64,000 bases of DNA from Mesorhizobium loti CJ3sym (GTDB lineage: Bacteria; Pseudomonadota; Alphaproteobacteria; Rhizobiales; Rhizobiaceae), in the NCBI RefSeq assembly GCF_000472785.1, contig NZ_AXAL01000028.1:32634-96633 (forward strand), given 5' to 3'. The translations under genes and the position numbers were made by a program. Position 1 is the first letter of the stretch. Each line of letters opens with the position of its first letter. Below the pieces are notes generated by a model that was not told the origin of the DNA, searched no databases, and saw only the letters and a list, made by a program, of their open reading frames with translations. Below, piece after piece: positions 32,795 through 41,365 of the stretch.

Positions 32795-33859
32795 TCAGGT
32801 TCCCGAAGCCTCCTTGGGCGTAATCTCGACCCAGCTTGGCGACACCGGCAAGGAAAGGCCGGGCGCCAGGTCCGGGAATACGGTCTTGCCGAGTTCGATC
32901 TTCACCGCCGAGGAATTCGGGGCATATTTGGCATCGACCATATCCGTGGTCAGGCCGGGTGAGTTGAACAGCACTGTGGTGTCGGCCGGCTTCTTGCCGG
33001 TGTCGAGTATGTCGACCGCGAGCTTGATCGCCTCGGCCGACAACGACGGCGGATTGGCGCCCAGCCAGCATTTGGCGCCCTTGGTCTGCGCGCACGTCAC
33101 GCCGGTGCCGTTGAAGGCGGCGGCGACGATCGGCACCAGTGGCCGGTCGGCGTTCTGCAGCGCCTTGATGGCGCCGGTGCCGTAGCCCTGCGAAAAGATG
33201 CCGTCGACTTCCGGATGGGCGGCAAGCAGGCTGGCGACGCCCTCCTGTTCGGGACCAGCGGCATAATTACCGTTGAAATAGCCGACGATCTCGATGCCGG
33301 GATATTTCTTCAGGACGGCGCCGAAATTCTTCTCGAACTGTTCGGAGATCGGCGCGCCGGCAAGGCCGCGATCCATCAGCACCTTGCCCTTGCCACCGAG
33401 GATGGAGGCCATCCATTCGGCCTGGTTGTTGGCCATGATGTCGAAATCCGAATGCATCTTGTAGGCGCATTCGGCCGACACGGTCTGGTCGAAACTGACG
33501 ACGATGATGCCGGCGTCACAGGCCTTCTTGATGGTGGGATTGAGCGCTTCCGCCGACGACGCATCGATGAGGATCGCGGCCGGTTTCTGGCGGATGATGT
33601 TGTTCAGCGAATTGATCTGCGCCTGGACTGTGCCTTCGGCATTTTCGATCTTGAGATCGACGCGGCCTTTCAGCGGACCCTTGTTGACCGCCACATTGGC
33701 GACGCGTTCCATCTGCTGGCGCCAGTCATTGCCGACAAAATTGTTCGAGAGATAGATGGTGTAAGGCTTCTTCTCTTCGGTATGGCCAGGCATCGCACCC
33801 ATCGAGACTGCGAACCCGGCAAGCGCCACGAAGCCGGCGCACAAGCTCCTTAATTTCAT
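32795..33859 (-). CDS. Periplasmic sugar-binding protein, tandem paralog A
   Basis: Type I periplasmic binding protein of 354 residues with a signal peptide at 1-27. It is the first gene of the operon; paralog B follows 59 bp later. The two differ in the middle of the protein, where ligand contacts usually lie (CAYKMHSDFDIMANNQAEW here against CAFAVASDWDRIPSVMAEW), while their ends are almost the same. GGGAGGAAGA precedes ATG 33859. The promoter region carries both shared operator motifs. Confidence 0.9.
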   Translation of the reverse strand: MKLRSLCAGFVALAGFAVSMGAMPGHTEEKKPYTIYLSNNFVGNDWRQQMERVANVAVNKGPLKGRVDLKIENAEGTVQAQINSLNNIIRQKPAAILIDASSAEALNPTIKKACDAGIIVVSFDQTVSAECAYKMHSDFDIMANNQAEWMASILGGKGKVLMDRGLAGAPISEQFEKNFGAVLKKYPGIEIVGYFNGNYAAGPEQEGVASLLAAHPEVDGIFSQGYGTGAIKALQNADRPLVPIVAAAFNGTGVTCAQTKGAKCWLGANPPSLSAEAIKLAVDILDTGKKPADTTVLFNSPGLTTDMVDAKYAPNSSAVKIELGKTVFPDLAPGLSLPVSPSWVEITPKEASGT

Positions 33860-33930
33860 GGTCTTCCTCCCTAGTGTTTCCTGCCCAGCCGGTGATGGAC
33901 TGCGCCATCTTGATCGGATGAAGACGGCAA

Positions 33931-33948
33931 ATTGATACCGGTACCAAT
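33931..33948. promoter_or_regulatory. Palindromic operator TGATACCGGTACCA (copy 2 of 3)
   Basis: ATTGATACCGGTACCAAT is an 18-bp near-perfect palindrome. Its core at 33933-33946 is the exact reverse complement of the motif at 24757 and 40518. It lies 72 bp before the binding-protein gene starting at 33859 and so near its promoter. Confidence 0.65.
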
Positions 33949-34057
33949 TACGAATGTCAATTTGACCAGACTTCCCCCAGGCTACGTCCGCGAGCCGAAT
34001 TCGCCGGAGTTCCTCCCTTGCGACTTCTCCCATGGCCAGCACTTCAGTCTAGCTATC

Positions 34058-34070
34058 ATGCTATTATAAT
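34058..34070. promoter_or_regulatory. Operator ATGCTATTATAAT (inverted copy 2 of the 13-mer)
   Basis: Exact reverse complement of ATTATAATAGCAT. It lies about 200 bp before the binding-protein operon (start 33859) and just after the gntR stop at 34123, so it must belong to the minus-strand transporter operon. Confidence 0.6.
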
Positions 34071-34122
34071 TTTATGAGCCTGTCTATGCGACGTCGGCAG
34101 AAAATACCGCCTCCGACACGCT

Positions 34123-34887
34123 TCAGGACAGGTCGTTGGGCGCGTCATAGGTGATGCTGAAGATGTCGGCGGGGTGGCGGGCAACGGAGAATTCGATGCT
34201 GCGCTGGTCCGCCGACTGGTAGAGCATTTCCACGGTCAGCACCGGGCTGCCGAGCGTGATGCCAAGGTCGGCAGCAACGGCCTCGTCGGCGATTTCGGCA
34301 CGCACCGTGACATGCGCCACATCGAGCCGCAGGCCGAGATGTTTTTGCACCGAACGGAAAATCAGCACGTCCGAAAAATCTTCCCGCTTCAGCCGGGCGC
34401 CGATGTCGGGCGGGAAATAGGTGGTGATCTGCGCCTTGCGCTGTTCGCCGATCGACAGCACGCTGCGCAAACAATAGCCCGCCTCGTCCTTGCCCATGCC
34501 GAAATGGCGCTGCAGCACGGGCGAAACCTCCTTGCGGTAGGATTTCACTGTCAGCATGGCGTCCTTGGTGAAGGCCGCCATGTCGGCGAAATTCTTGAAC
34601 TTCCAGCTCAGATTGACCGACGGACTGCGTGCCGCGACTACGGCCGGCTTGGCCGAGCGTTTCCGGATCAGGCCGTCGGCCTCGAGATCGCGCAGCGCCT
34701 GGCGCACGGTGATCAGACTCACACCAAAATGCTCGGCAATGGTCGCTTCCTTCGGCAGCTCGCCGCCGACCGGGAAAGTGCCGTTGCCGATCGGTTCGCG
34801 CAAAATGTCGGCCAGCTGGCGATAGAGCGGGCCATTGGTGCGGCCGAGCGTGCGCCTGGGAAGACTGTCGATGGTGGGATGGTCCAT
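34123..34887 (-). CDS. GntR-family regulator with UTRA domain (HutC subfamily)
   Basis: Regulator of 254 residues. The winged helix-turn-helix is at about 18-85, with the recognition region HFGVSLITVRQALRDLEADG near 53-72. A UTRA ligand-binding domain covers about 95-245. It is the last gene of the minus-strand operon that begins with the E1 fusion at 39096. A variant of the AT-rich motif lies 24 bp before its own start. It is the best candidate for the protein that reads the ATTATAATAGCAT sites; the ligand is unknown. Confidence 0.9.
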   Translation of the reverse strand: MDHPTIDSLPRRTLGRTNGPLYRQLADILREPIGNGTFPVGGELPKEATIAEHFGVSLITVRQALRDLEADGLIRKRSAKPAVVAARSPSVNLSWKFKNFADMAAFTKDAMLTVKSYRKEVSPVLQRHFGMGKDEAGYCLRSVLSIGEQRKAQITTYFPPDIGARLKREDFSDVLIFRSVQKHLGLRLDVAHVTVRAEIADEAVAADLGITLGSPVLTVEMLYQSADQRSIEFSVARHPADIFSITYDAPNDLS

Positions 34888-34910
34888 GTGCCTCGCCGTG
34901 CCTCTTGTCG

Positions 34911-34928
34911 AAGCTTTTATAATAGCTT
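34911..34928. promoter_or_regulatory. Variant AT-rich operator before gntR
   Basis: AAGCTTTTATAATAGCTT contains TTATAATAGC, identical to the core of the 13-mer, with flanks AAGCT/AGCTT inverted. It stands 24 bp upstream of the gntR start, which suits autoregulation. Confidence 0.5.
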
Positions 34929-34970
34929 CCTTCGCCTGAGGCTAGGCAAGGCCGACGGCTATCAACCGTC

Positions 34971-35567
34971 TCAGACGAAGAGCCGAAGCGGGTGTTCGAT
35001 CGCCGATTTCAGGGTCGCCAGCCAAGCGGAAGCGGTGGCCTCATCAACGCTTGCCGCATCCACCGTCAGCAGGCATTCGGCATGGTCACCCGCCATGTTG
35101 GGCGAGACGGTGAGGCGCATGGCGCGGCCGGGCAAGAGTGGCATCATCACTGGCCGGATGTCGCTTGTGGGCAGTATCCGCAGGGACAGAGCCGCCGGCT
35201 TCTCCGTTTCGTCACGGCCGTCGCTCAAAGTCGCAAGCCGCATTGCGCGCAGCGATGTCAGGGACATCTCTAGACTTGTGGCGAACACCGCTTGCCGGCC
35301 CGTCGATTCCAGCGCCACGGACGCTTCGGCACCGCTGGCGATCCCACAATTTTCGGCGAATGCCCGACCTGCCGCTCGCAGCAGGATATCCTCGATATCG
35401 AAGGTTTTCCCGGCCCCCTCCAGCGCCGCCAGCAACTCTTGCAATGCATTCAGGGCAACGGACGTGGCACAGGCTGCGACCCGCGACGCAGCGAGAGATG
35501 GCGCGGCGACAGGGGCGACGGTATCAGGCGAGGTCAAGGGGGCGGCAATCGGAACGAAGCCAAGCAC
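34971..35567 (-). CDS. Hypothetical protein, possibly frameshifted at its 5' end
   Basis: I do not recognise this protein. From GTG 35567 it has 198 residues, rich in Ala, Leu and Ser, with no membrane segment or known motif. Protein-like sequence continues upstream in the same frame for about 30 more codons without any start codon (TDTAARSLALCASPG, then RVAALATDV). An ATG at 35662 that overlaps the stop of the preceding dehydrogenase lies in another frame. A single-base difference near 35650 would join them into a coupled gene of about 229 residues. Either the gene is damaged or the sequence has an error. It lies between the dehydrogenase and gntR. Confidence 0.5.
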   Translation of the reverse strand: MLGFVPIAAPLTSPDTVAPVAAPSLAASRVAACATSVALNALQELLAALEGAGKTFDIEDILLRAAGRAFAENCGIASGAEASVALESTGRQAVFATSLEMSLTSLRAMRLATLSDGRDETEKPAALSLRILPTSDIRPVMMPLLPGRAMRLTVSPNMAGDHAECLLTVDAASVDEATASAWLATLKSAIEHPLRLFV

Positions 35568-35658
35568 ATCAGTCGCCAGAGCGGCAACGCGCGCTCGCGT
35601 GCCAGGCGACGCGCATAGGGCGAGGCTGCGAGCCGCCGTGTCGGTGACGCCGCCATGT

Positions 35659-36669
35659 TCATTTCAGATACTCTGAGTTGACGCAGTTGGTGAGCCGACC
35701 CTCGGCGAGATAGGCGTGCACGACCTCGATCGATTTCAGCCGGAGGTCGCGCATCGATGCCGGGCTATAGAAGGCGGCGTGGGGCGTGACGATCAGGCGA
35801 TTGGCAATCCACGACTCGTCGCGGCGCCATGCCGCCAGCAGCGGATGATCGAGATCGCCCGGTTCGTTCGGCAGCACGTCGAGCCCGGCGCCACCGACAG
35901 TGCCGCTGCGCATGGAAACCTCCAGCGCGTCGAGATCGACGATTGGGCCACGCGCGGTGTTGATCAGCACCAAGCCAGGCTTGGCGGCGGCGAAAGCAGC
36001 AGCGCCAAGCAAATTGCGGGTTTCCTCGCTCAGCGGCGTGTGGACGCTCACGACGTCCGCCCGCCCCATCAACTCGTCAAGCGAATGAACGCGCTCATAG
36101 CCGGTCGACAGGTCGACGCCGGACAGAAGATGCGGGTCGTAGAACACCACCTTCATGTCGAAGGCGGCGGCACGGCGTGCGGTGGCGAGCCCGATGCGGC
36201 CAAGCCCGACAATGCCGAAGGTGGCGCCCTTGTGCCGGCGCACCAGCGGCGCCTTGGAGAAATGCCAGCCTTCGGCGCCGTGGCCGGAGAGCTCGGCCCC
36301 ATAAGCCGACGTCCCACGCGTCAGCGCCAGCATAAGGCCGATGGCGTGGTCGGCGACCTCGGTCGTGCCATAGTCCGGCACGTTGCAGGCCGGAATCTTG
36401 CGCGCGCCCCAGCCTGCTGTGTCGATGTTGTCGAAGCCAACACCCGAACGCACGGCGATACGCGCCTTTGGAAAGGCCGACGGAGCGGCAGCGACATTGT
36501 GGGTCGGCGAATAGTTGATGACGGCATCGACCGTTTCGCAGATCGCCGGATCGAGTGCTGCCGCTTTGTCGTTGGTCGATCCGGCGAGGATGAACTCGAT
36601 ATCGGCATAATGCTCGCGTTCGAGTTCGGCCTCGTCGGCGGCTTGCCAGTTGGCGCACAGGATCTTCAT
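35659..36669 (-). CDS. D-isomer-specific 2-hydroxyacid dehydrogenase
   Basis: NAD(P)-dependent dehydrogenase of 336 residues, of the phosphoglycerate-dehydrogenase/C-terminal-binding-protein type. The cofactor motif GLGRIGLATA is near residue 155, NTARGPIVD near 237 contains the catalytic Arg, LPNEPGD has the Glu, and TPHAAFYSP near 296 the catalytic His. It lies 33 bp after the E1 fusion gene in the same operon, and probably interconverts a 2-oxo and a 2-hydroxy acid of the same pathway. The start ATG 36669 gives the usual N-terminus. Confidence 0.92.
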   Translation of the reverse strand: MKILCANWQAADEAELEREHYADIEFILAGSTNDKAAALDPAICETVDAVINYSPTHNVAAAPSAFPKARIAVRSGVGFDNIDTAGWGARKIPACNVPDYGTTEVADHAIGLMLALTRGTSAYGAELSGHGAEGWHFSKAPLVRRHKGATFGIVGLGRIGLATARRAAAFDMKVVFYDPHLLSGVDLSTGYERVHSLDELMGRADVVSVHTPLSEETRNLLGAAAFAAAKPGLVLINTARGPIVDLDALEVSMRSGTVGGAGLDVLPNEPGDLDHPLLAAWRRDESWIANRLIVTPHAAFYSPASMRDLRLKSIEVVHAYLAEGRLTNCVNSEYLK

Positions 36670-36702
36670 GCCAGCCCTTCGGATTTCATAATCTGGTGGT
36701 GG

Positions 36703-39096
36703 TTACTTCTTGATGCCGCCGATCCGCCCGCCCATCGGCACCACGGCGCCGACCGGCTGATCGATCGCGACAAGCGTGCCGGTGATGGGCGCTTCGATCT
36801 CGACCACGGCCTTGTCGGTCTCGATTTCGGCGATCAGTTCGCCCTCCTTGACCGGTTCGCCAACCGCCTTCAGCCATTTGATGACGGTGCCTTCGCTGAC
36901 GGTGAGATCGCCGAACGGCATTGTTATCGCCTCGTCGTCGCTGGAAACGGCGGCAACGACTGATGCGGTGGGCTGTGGTTTGACCGGCGCAGGCGCAGGG
37001 TTAGCCGGCACAGCACTTTTCAGACCGACCGTGTACCAGTGATCCGGCACTGGCGGCTGGCCCGCAATGACGTCGCGCACGCCTTGCGCAATGCGGGCGC
37101 TGTCGACCAGCATGGCGCGCTCCAGCACCGGGGCGAAGGGATGCGAGGTCGGCGCGGTGTGCAGCCTTCCCGGCGGTGCGTCGAGTTCGTCGAAGGCGAG
37201 CTCATTGATGGCCTGGGCGATCTCGCCGCCAAGGCCGCACATCGCCCAGGCCTCGTCGACGATGAGCAGGCGATGAGTCTTGCGCACGCTGGCGACAATC
37301 GTCTGGATGTCCAGTGGCATGATGGTGCGCGGGTCGATGACCTCGACCTCGATGCCTTCGGCGGCCAGGACTTCGGCCGCTTCAAGCGTGCGCTGCACCA
37401 TCTGGCCGGCGGCGACGATGGTGATGTCGGTGCCAGCCCGCGCAATGCGCGCGACGCCGAACGGCACATAATGTTCACCAACCGGAACCTCGCCCTTGGA
37501 GGCGAACAGCGCTTTGGGTTCCAGCATAATGACGGGATCGCCGGCCCTGAGCGCGGTCTTCATCAAGCCCTTGGCATCCGCCGGGGTCGATGGCACGCAA
37601 ACGATGAGGCCAGGCATATGGGCGAAGACCGGATGATAGATGCCGCTGTGGTGCGGGCCGGAACTGCGCAGCGCACCGGCGCCAACACGCACCACCATCG
37701 GCGCGCTCATCCGGCCGCTGGTCATGTAGCGCAGCTTGGCCGCCTGTAAAAAGATCTGGCCGGCGGTTTCGAAAGCGAAGTCGGCGAACATCAGGTCGGC
37801 GACGGTGCGGGCGCCGGTGGCCGAGGCGCCGACGGCGGCGGCGGTAAAGCCCTGTTCGGAGATCGGCGTGTCGACCACGCGCTCGGCGCCGAATTCCTGC
37901 CACAGGTTTTTGGTGTGAGCAAAACTGCCGCCGCGTTCGCCGGTGCCTTCGCCGAAATAAAGGATCGCCGGGTTGGCGCGCATTTCCTCGGCGATGCCGT
38001 CGCGTACCGCTTCGAGCCAGCCTTGTGTGCGCGTCTCGCCGACGGCGCGCGGCTGCAGGGCTGCAGGCGGATTGATAGGGTCGGCAAAGACATGCAGGCG
38101 CACAGTGGCCGGATCTGGTTCCGGCGAGTTGCGGGCGAAGGTCAGCGCTGCCTCGACCACTTTCTCGATCCGCGCCTCTATTGCCGCGAGCGCTTCAGCA
38201 TCGGCAATGCCGTAGTCCTCGACCAGCTTCTTGCGGAACATGTCGATCGGATCGCGCTTGATCCAGGTGTCGAGTTCTTCCTGCGTGCGGTAAGTGCCGA
38301 TGACCGGATCGCCTTCGTGGTGGCCGACGGTGCGATAGGTCTTGGCCTCGATCAGCGTCGGACCCTTACCGGAACGGGCGCGCTCTGTCGCCTCTTTCAT
38401 GGCCAGCCAGACGGCGAAGACATCATTGCCGTCCACCGCCACACCAGGCATGCCATAGGAGGCGGCCTTGGTCGCGATCTCGGGATTGAGCGTGATCGAC
38501 TTGAGCGGCGTGGCGGTGGCGTAGAGGTTGTTCTCGCAGATAAAGACCGCCGGCGCCCGCTGCACGGCGGCGAAGTTGAGTGCCTCGTGGAAGCCGCCAT
38601 GGTTGGCGGCGCCATCGCCGAAGAAGGTGACGCCGATATCGTCACGGCCCTGCTGACGCGCGCTCATGCCGATGCCGACGGCATGGCCGATGCCGGCGGC
38701 GACGATGCCGTTGGTGCCGAACAGGCCGACCGAGCGATCATAGAGATGCATGGTGCCGCCACGGCCGCCGCAAATGCCGTCGGCCTTGCCGAACAGCTCA
38801 GCCATCACCCGGCCGGGGTTGGCGCCCTTGGCTAAAGCGTGACCATGGCCGCGATGGGTCGAGGTGACCCAATCGGTTGGCCTGAGATGCGCGCAGACGC
38901 CGACCCCTGTCGCCTCCTCGCCGATATAGAGATGCAGGAAGCCGGGGGTTTCGCCTTTGCGGCAGGCGATCTGGGCGATGCTTTCGAAGCGGCGCAACAG
39001 CACCATGCGTTCGAACAGGTCGAGCAGAACCTGCCTGTCAGGCAGGTTTGGAGCGCCCTTGAAATCGTCGCGCGCCCGCGCTGCTGAAATTGCCAC
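36703..39096 (-). CDS. Fused 2-oxoacid dehydrogenase E1 alpha-E1 beta with C-terminal lipoyl domain
   Basis: Protein of 797 residues with three parts. Residues about 15-340 are E1 alpha, with the ThDP motif GDGAANHGG at 160-168 and NN at 189-190. Residues about 370-690 are E1 beta. Residues about 720-797 are a lipoyl domain with the acceptor Lys 762 in ETDKAVVE. The linker between E1 beta and the lipoyl domain is Pro/Ala-rich. E1 alpha and beta are usually separate, and the lipoyl domain normally sits on E2. No E2 catalytic domain or E3 is present in the window. It is expected to decarboxylate a 2-oxo acid. The start is GTG 39096 behind GGGAGG. The 13-mer operator lies 83 bp upstream. Confidence 0.92.
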   Translation of the reverse strand: MAISAARARDDFKGAPNLPDRQVLLDLFERMVLLRRFESIAQIACRKGETPGFLHLYIGEEATGVGVCAHLRPTDWVTSTHRGHGHALAKGANPGRVMAELFGKADGICGGRGGTMHLYDRSVGLFGTNGIVAAGIGHAVGIGMSARQQGRDDIGVTFFGDGAANHGGFHEALNFAAVQRAPAVFICENNLYATATPLKSITLNPEIATKAASYGMPGVAVDGNDVFAVWLAMKEATERARSGKGPTLIEAKTYRTVGHHEGDPVIGTYRTQEELDTWIKRDPIDMFRKKLVEDYGIADAEALAAIEARIEKVVEAALTFARNSPEPDPATVRLHVFADPINPPAALQPRAVGETRTQGWLEAVRDGIAEEMRANPAILYFGEGTGERGGSFAHTKNLWQEFGAERVVDTPISEQGFTAAAVGASATGARTVADLMFADFAFETAGQIFLQAAKLRYMTSGRMSAPMVVRVGAGALRSSGPHHSGIYHPVFAHMPGLIVCVPSTPADAKGLMKTALRAGDPVIMLEPKALFASKGEVPVGEHYVPFGVARIARAGTDITIVAAGQMVQRTLEAAEVLAAEGIEVEVIDPRTIMPLDIQTIVASVRKTHRLLIVDEAWAMCGLGGEIAQAINELAFDELDAPPGRLHTAPTSHPFAPVLERAMLVDSARIAQGVRDVIAGQPPVPDHWYTVGLKSAVPANPAPAPVKPQPTASVVAAVSSDDEAITMPFGDLTVSEGTVIKWLKAVGEPVKEGELIAEIETDKAVVEIEAPITGTLVAIDQPVGAVVPMGGRIGGIKK

Positions 39097-39178
39097 CGAG
39101 GCCTCCCTGAATCCATCTGGTGCCGGGCGACAGGTGCCGGCGGCGAGCTTGTTGGCCGCTCGCTTCGGCTCATCATAG

Positions 39179-39192
39179 ATTATAATAGCATA
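39179..39192. promoter_or_regulatory. Operator ATTATAATAGCATA (copy 3 of the 13-mer)
   Basis: Fourteen bases identical to those at 24817-24830. It lies 83 bp upstream of the E1 fusion gene, in the short gap between that gene and the end of the dehydratase gene at 39227, so it must serve the E1 operon. Confidence 0.65.
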
Positions 39193-39226
39193 ATGTCTAC
39201 TGGCTCTGAATGGAGCCCTTCACGCG

Positions 39227-40447
39227 CTAGATTTTCGTAATCCGCACGGTGGCGTCGGGCCGCTGGAACAGCTCCGGCCGCAGGCTGAGACCGAGCCCCG
39301 GCCCCTCGAGCGGCGCGACATGACCGTCCTTGACCGGCGGAATGTCGGCGACGATCTCGGTGTACCAGCCGGTGAAATAGGCGCGCACGGCCTCCTGGTA
39401 GTTGACGTTCGGCAAGGTCGCCGACAATGCGCAGCTGGCGGCATAGACGATCGGCCCGGTGCAATCATGCAAGGTGACCGGCAGTTCACTGGCCTCGGCC
39501 ATGTTGGCAATCTTGCGTGCCTCGGAGAGCCCGCCGCACCAGGCGAGGTCGATCATGATGACACTAGCCGCGCGCTTGTCGATCAACTGCTTGAACATCT
39601 GCCGCGAGGCCAGCCGCTCACTGGCGGCGATCGGTATCGCGGCGTGACGGGCGACTTCGGCCATCGCGTCGAGTTCATTGTAGCGGATAGGCTCTTCCAG
39701 CCAGGCGACGTCATATGGCTTCAACGCCTCGGCGATGCGCAGCGCCGGCGGCAAGGTCCACAGGCCATGCAGCTCGACCATGATTTCCATGTCGCGGCCG
39801 ACGGCGTCGCGGATTTTCTGGAACGGCTCCAGTGCCTTGTCGAGATCGGCAAGCGAAAGGCGGGTGCCGTTCGACGCTTCGGCGGCGATGTCGAACGGCC
39901 AGATCTTCATCGCGCCGATGCCTTCGGATTTGAGGCTTCTGGCGAGATCACCCGCATTGTAGCGCCAGGCGAGCAGGTCCTCGTAAGGGCCTTCGTTCGA
40001 ATCACCAGCCTTGAGCGACCAGTCCTCGCCGCGCTCGAACAGGGCGTTTTTCTTCGTCGCGCGCACATGTTTGTAGCCGGCGCAGGTGTTGTAGATCGGC
40101 ACGCTCTTGTGTGTGCGCCCGCCAAGCAGCCGCCAGACCGGCTCGCCGAGCGCCTGACCATAGATGTCCCACAGCGCGATGTTGACGGCAGAATTGCCGC
40201 GCACCTCGGCGCCGGAATCGCGTGCGCCGACATAGACGCTGCCGAGTGTGCGGTCGTGCAGCTCGATGTCGCGCGGATCCTTGCCCAGGAGATAGGACGC
40301 GACATTGTCGTGGATGTAGGCGGCGACCGGCCCGGGCGCCCAGAACGTCTCGCCCGTGCCGATGAGGCCGGCATCGGTGTGGACGCGCAGCCAGAAGAGG
40401 AACGGGAATTCCGCAAGCTGCAGCGTTTCGAGCGCGACGACTTTCAT
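39227..40447 (-). CDS. Enolase-superfamily sugar acid dehydratase (mandelate racemase/MLE family)
   Basis: Protein of 406 residues with the two-domain enolase fold. The N-terminal cap is at about 1-125. Barrel motifs are MKIWPFD (about 195), VELHG (first metal ligand, Glu in place of the usual Asp), WLEEP (second) and ASERL (third), then LHDCTGP with the His near 340. It probably dehydrates an aldonic or aldaric acid to a 3-deoxy-2-oxo acid. ATG 40447 is chosen behind GGGAGGAAA. It is divergent from the SDR gene at 40567, and a palindromic operator lies between them. Confidence 0.88.
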   Translation of the reverse strand: MKVVALETLQLAEFPFLFWLRVHTDAGLIGTGETFWAPGPVAAYIHDNVASYLLGKDPRDIELHDRTLGSVYVGARDSGAEVRGNSAVNIALWDIYGQALGEPVWRLLGGRTHKSVPIYNTCAGYKHVRATKKNALFERGEDWSLKAGDSNEGPYEDLLAWRYNAGDLARSLKSEGIGAMKIWPFDIAAEASNGTRLSLADLDKALEPFQKIRDAVGRDMEIMVELHGLWTLPPALRIAEALKPYDVAWLEEPIRYNELDAMAEVARHAAIPIAASERLASRQMFKQLIDKRAASVIMIDLAWCGGLSEARKIANMAEASELPVTLHDCTGPIVYAASCALSATLPNVNYQEAVRAYFTGWYTEIVADIPPVKDGHVAPLEGPGLGLSLRPELFQRPDATVRITKI

Positions 40448-40517
40448 CTTTTCCTCCCGGCTGCGACGGACCCCGTGGCCCAGCGGACAATAGCACATCC
40501 TCGTTGACAGCCATTTA

Positions 40518-40531
40518 TGGTACCGGTATCA
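40518..40531. promoter_or_regulatory. Palindromic operator TGGTACCGGTATCA (copy 3 of 3), bidirectional
   Basis: Identical to the motif at 24757-24770. It lies 71 bp from the dehydratase start (minus strand) and 36 bp from the SDR start (plus strand), so one bound repressor could control both operons. The LacI gene at 44379-45410 closes the plus-strand operon region. Confidence 0.68.
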
Positions 40532-40566
40532 AATGCGTCAAGATGGTCACCGGGGAGGGTGCTCGC

Positions 40567-41361
40567 TTGCCTGCCGAAAATCAAAACACGAAGTCCAGGA
40601 GAGCCTTGGTCACCGGTGCTGCGGGCGGCCTCGGCCGCGAGGTGGCGATCCAACTGGCCCGGCGCGGCTGTAGCGTCGCTATCACCGACATTAATGGCGA
40701 CGGGCTTGCCGAAACCGCTCAACAGGTAAGAGAAACCGGCGCGGAAGCCGAGACCATCCTTGGCGATTTCACCTTGGAGGGCGCGCCGGAAGCGGCAGTG
40801 GAAAAAGTGGTCGCGCGCTGGGGCGGTATCGACATCCTCGTCAACAATGCCGGCTATGGCGTGATCGAACCGTTCCTTGACGCCACCTACAAGGCATGGA
40901 CCCGCACACTGGCGCTCAATGTCACCGCGCTTGCCATGGCCAGCAAGGCGGCGGGCCGGGTGATGCGCGAGCAGCGTTCGGGACGCATCATCAACATCAC
41001 TTCGCCCGGATCGCGCATGGCGCTGCCGGACTACACCGCCTACACGGCGAGCAAGGCCGGCGTCGATTCCATCACCCGCGCCGCTGCCGTGGCTTTGGCG
41101 CCCTATGGCGTGCTGGTCAACAGCCTGGCGCCGGGCATGATGGACACCGAGATGCAGCGCTCGACCGAAGCCGACCTCGCCCGCGCCAATGGCCGCAACG
41201 ATTTGCAAGCCTTTCTCGACGAGCGCACGCGACGGATCCCGATTGGCCGCCGCGCCGAGATCGCGGAGGTCGCGGAGGCCGTCGTCTGGCTCTGCCTCGA
41301 TTCGCCAAAATACATGACCGCCGAGCGCCTCAACATGTCGGGCGGGCTCGACAAGGACTGA
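40567..41361 (+). CDS. SDR-family oxidoreductase (first gene of the split-transketolase operon)
   Basis: Short-chain dehydrogenase of 264 residues. TGAAGGLGRE near residue 18 is the cofactor motif, NNAGYG near 94 is structural, and the active site is Ser in TSPGS with YTASK (Tyr-x-x-x-Lys). TTG 40567 is chosen because GGGGAGGG lies seven to eight bases upstream; ATG 40543 lacks a site and would be close to the operator. It probably oxidises a polyol or reduces a keto sugar ahead of the transketolase step. Confidence 0.85.
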   Translation: MPAENQNTKSRRALVTGAAGGLGREVAIQLARRGCSVAITDINGDGLAETAQQVRETGAEAETILGDFTLEGAPEAAVEKVVARWGGIDILVNNAGYGVIEPFLDATYKAWTRTLALNVTALAMASKAAGRVMREQRSGRIINITSPGSRMALPDYTAYTASKAGVDSITRAAAVALAPYGVLVNSLAPGMMDTEMQRSTEADLARANGRNDLQAFLDERTRRIPIGRRAEIAEVAEAVVWLCLDSPKYMTAERLNMSGGLDKD

Positions 41362-41365
41362 TCCC

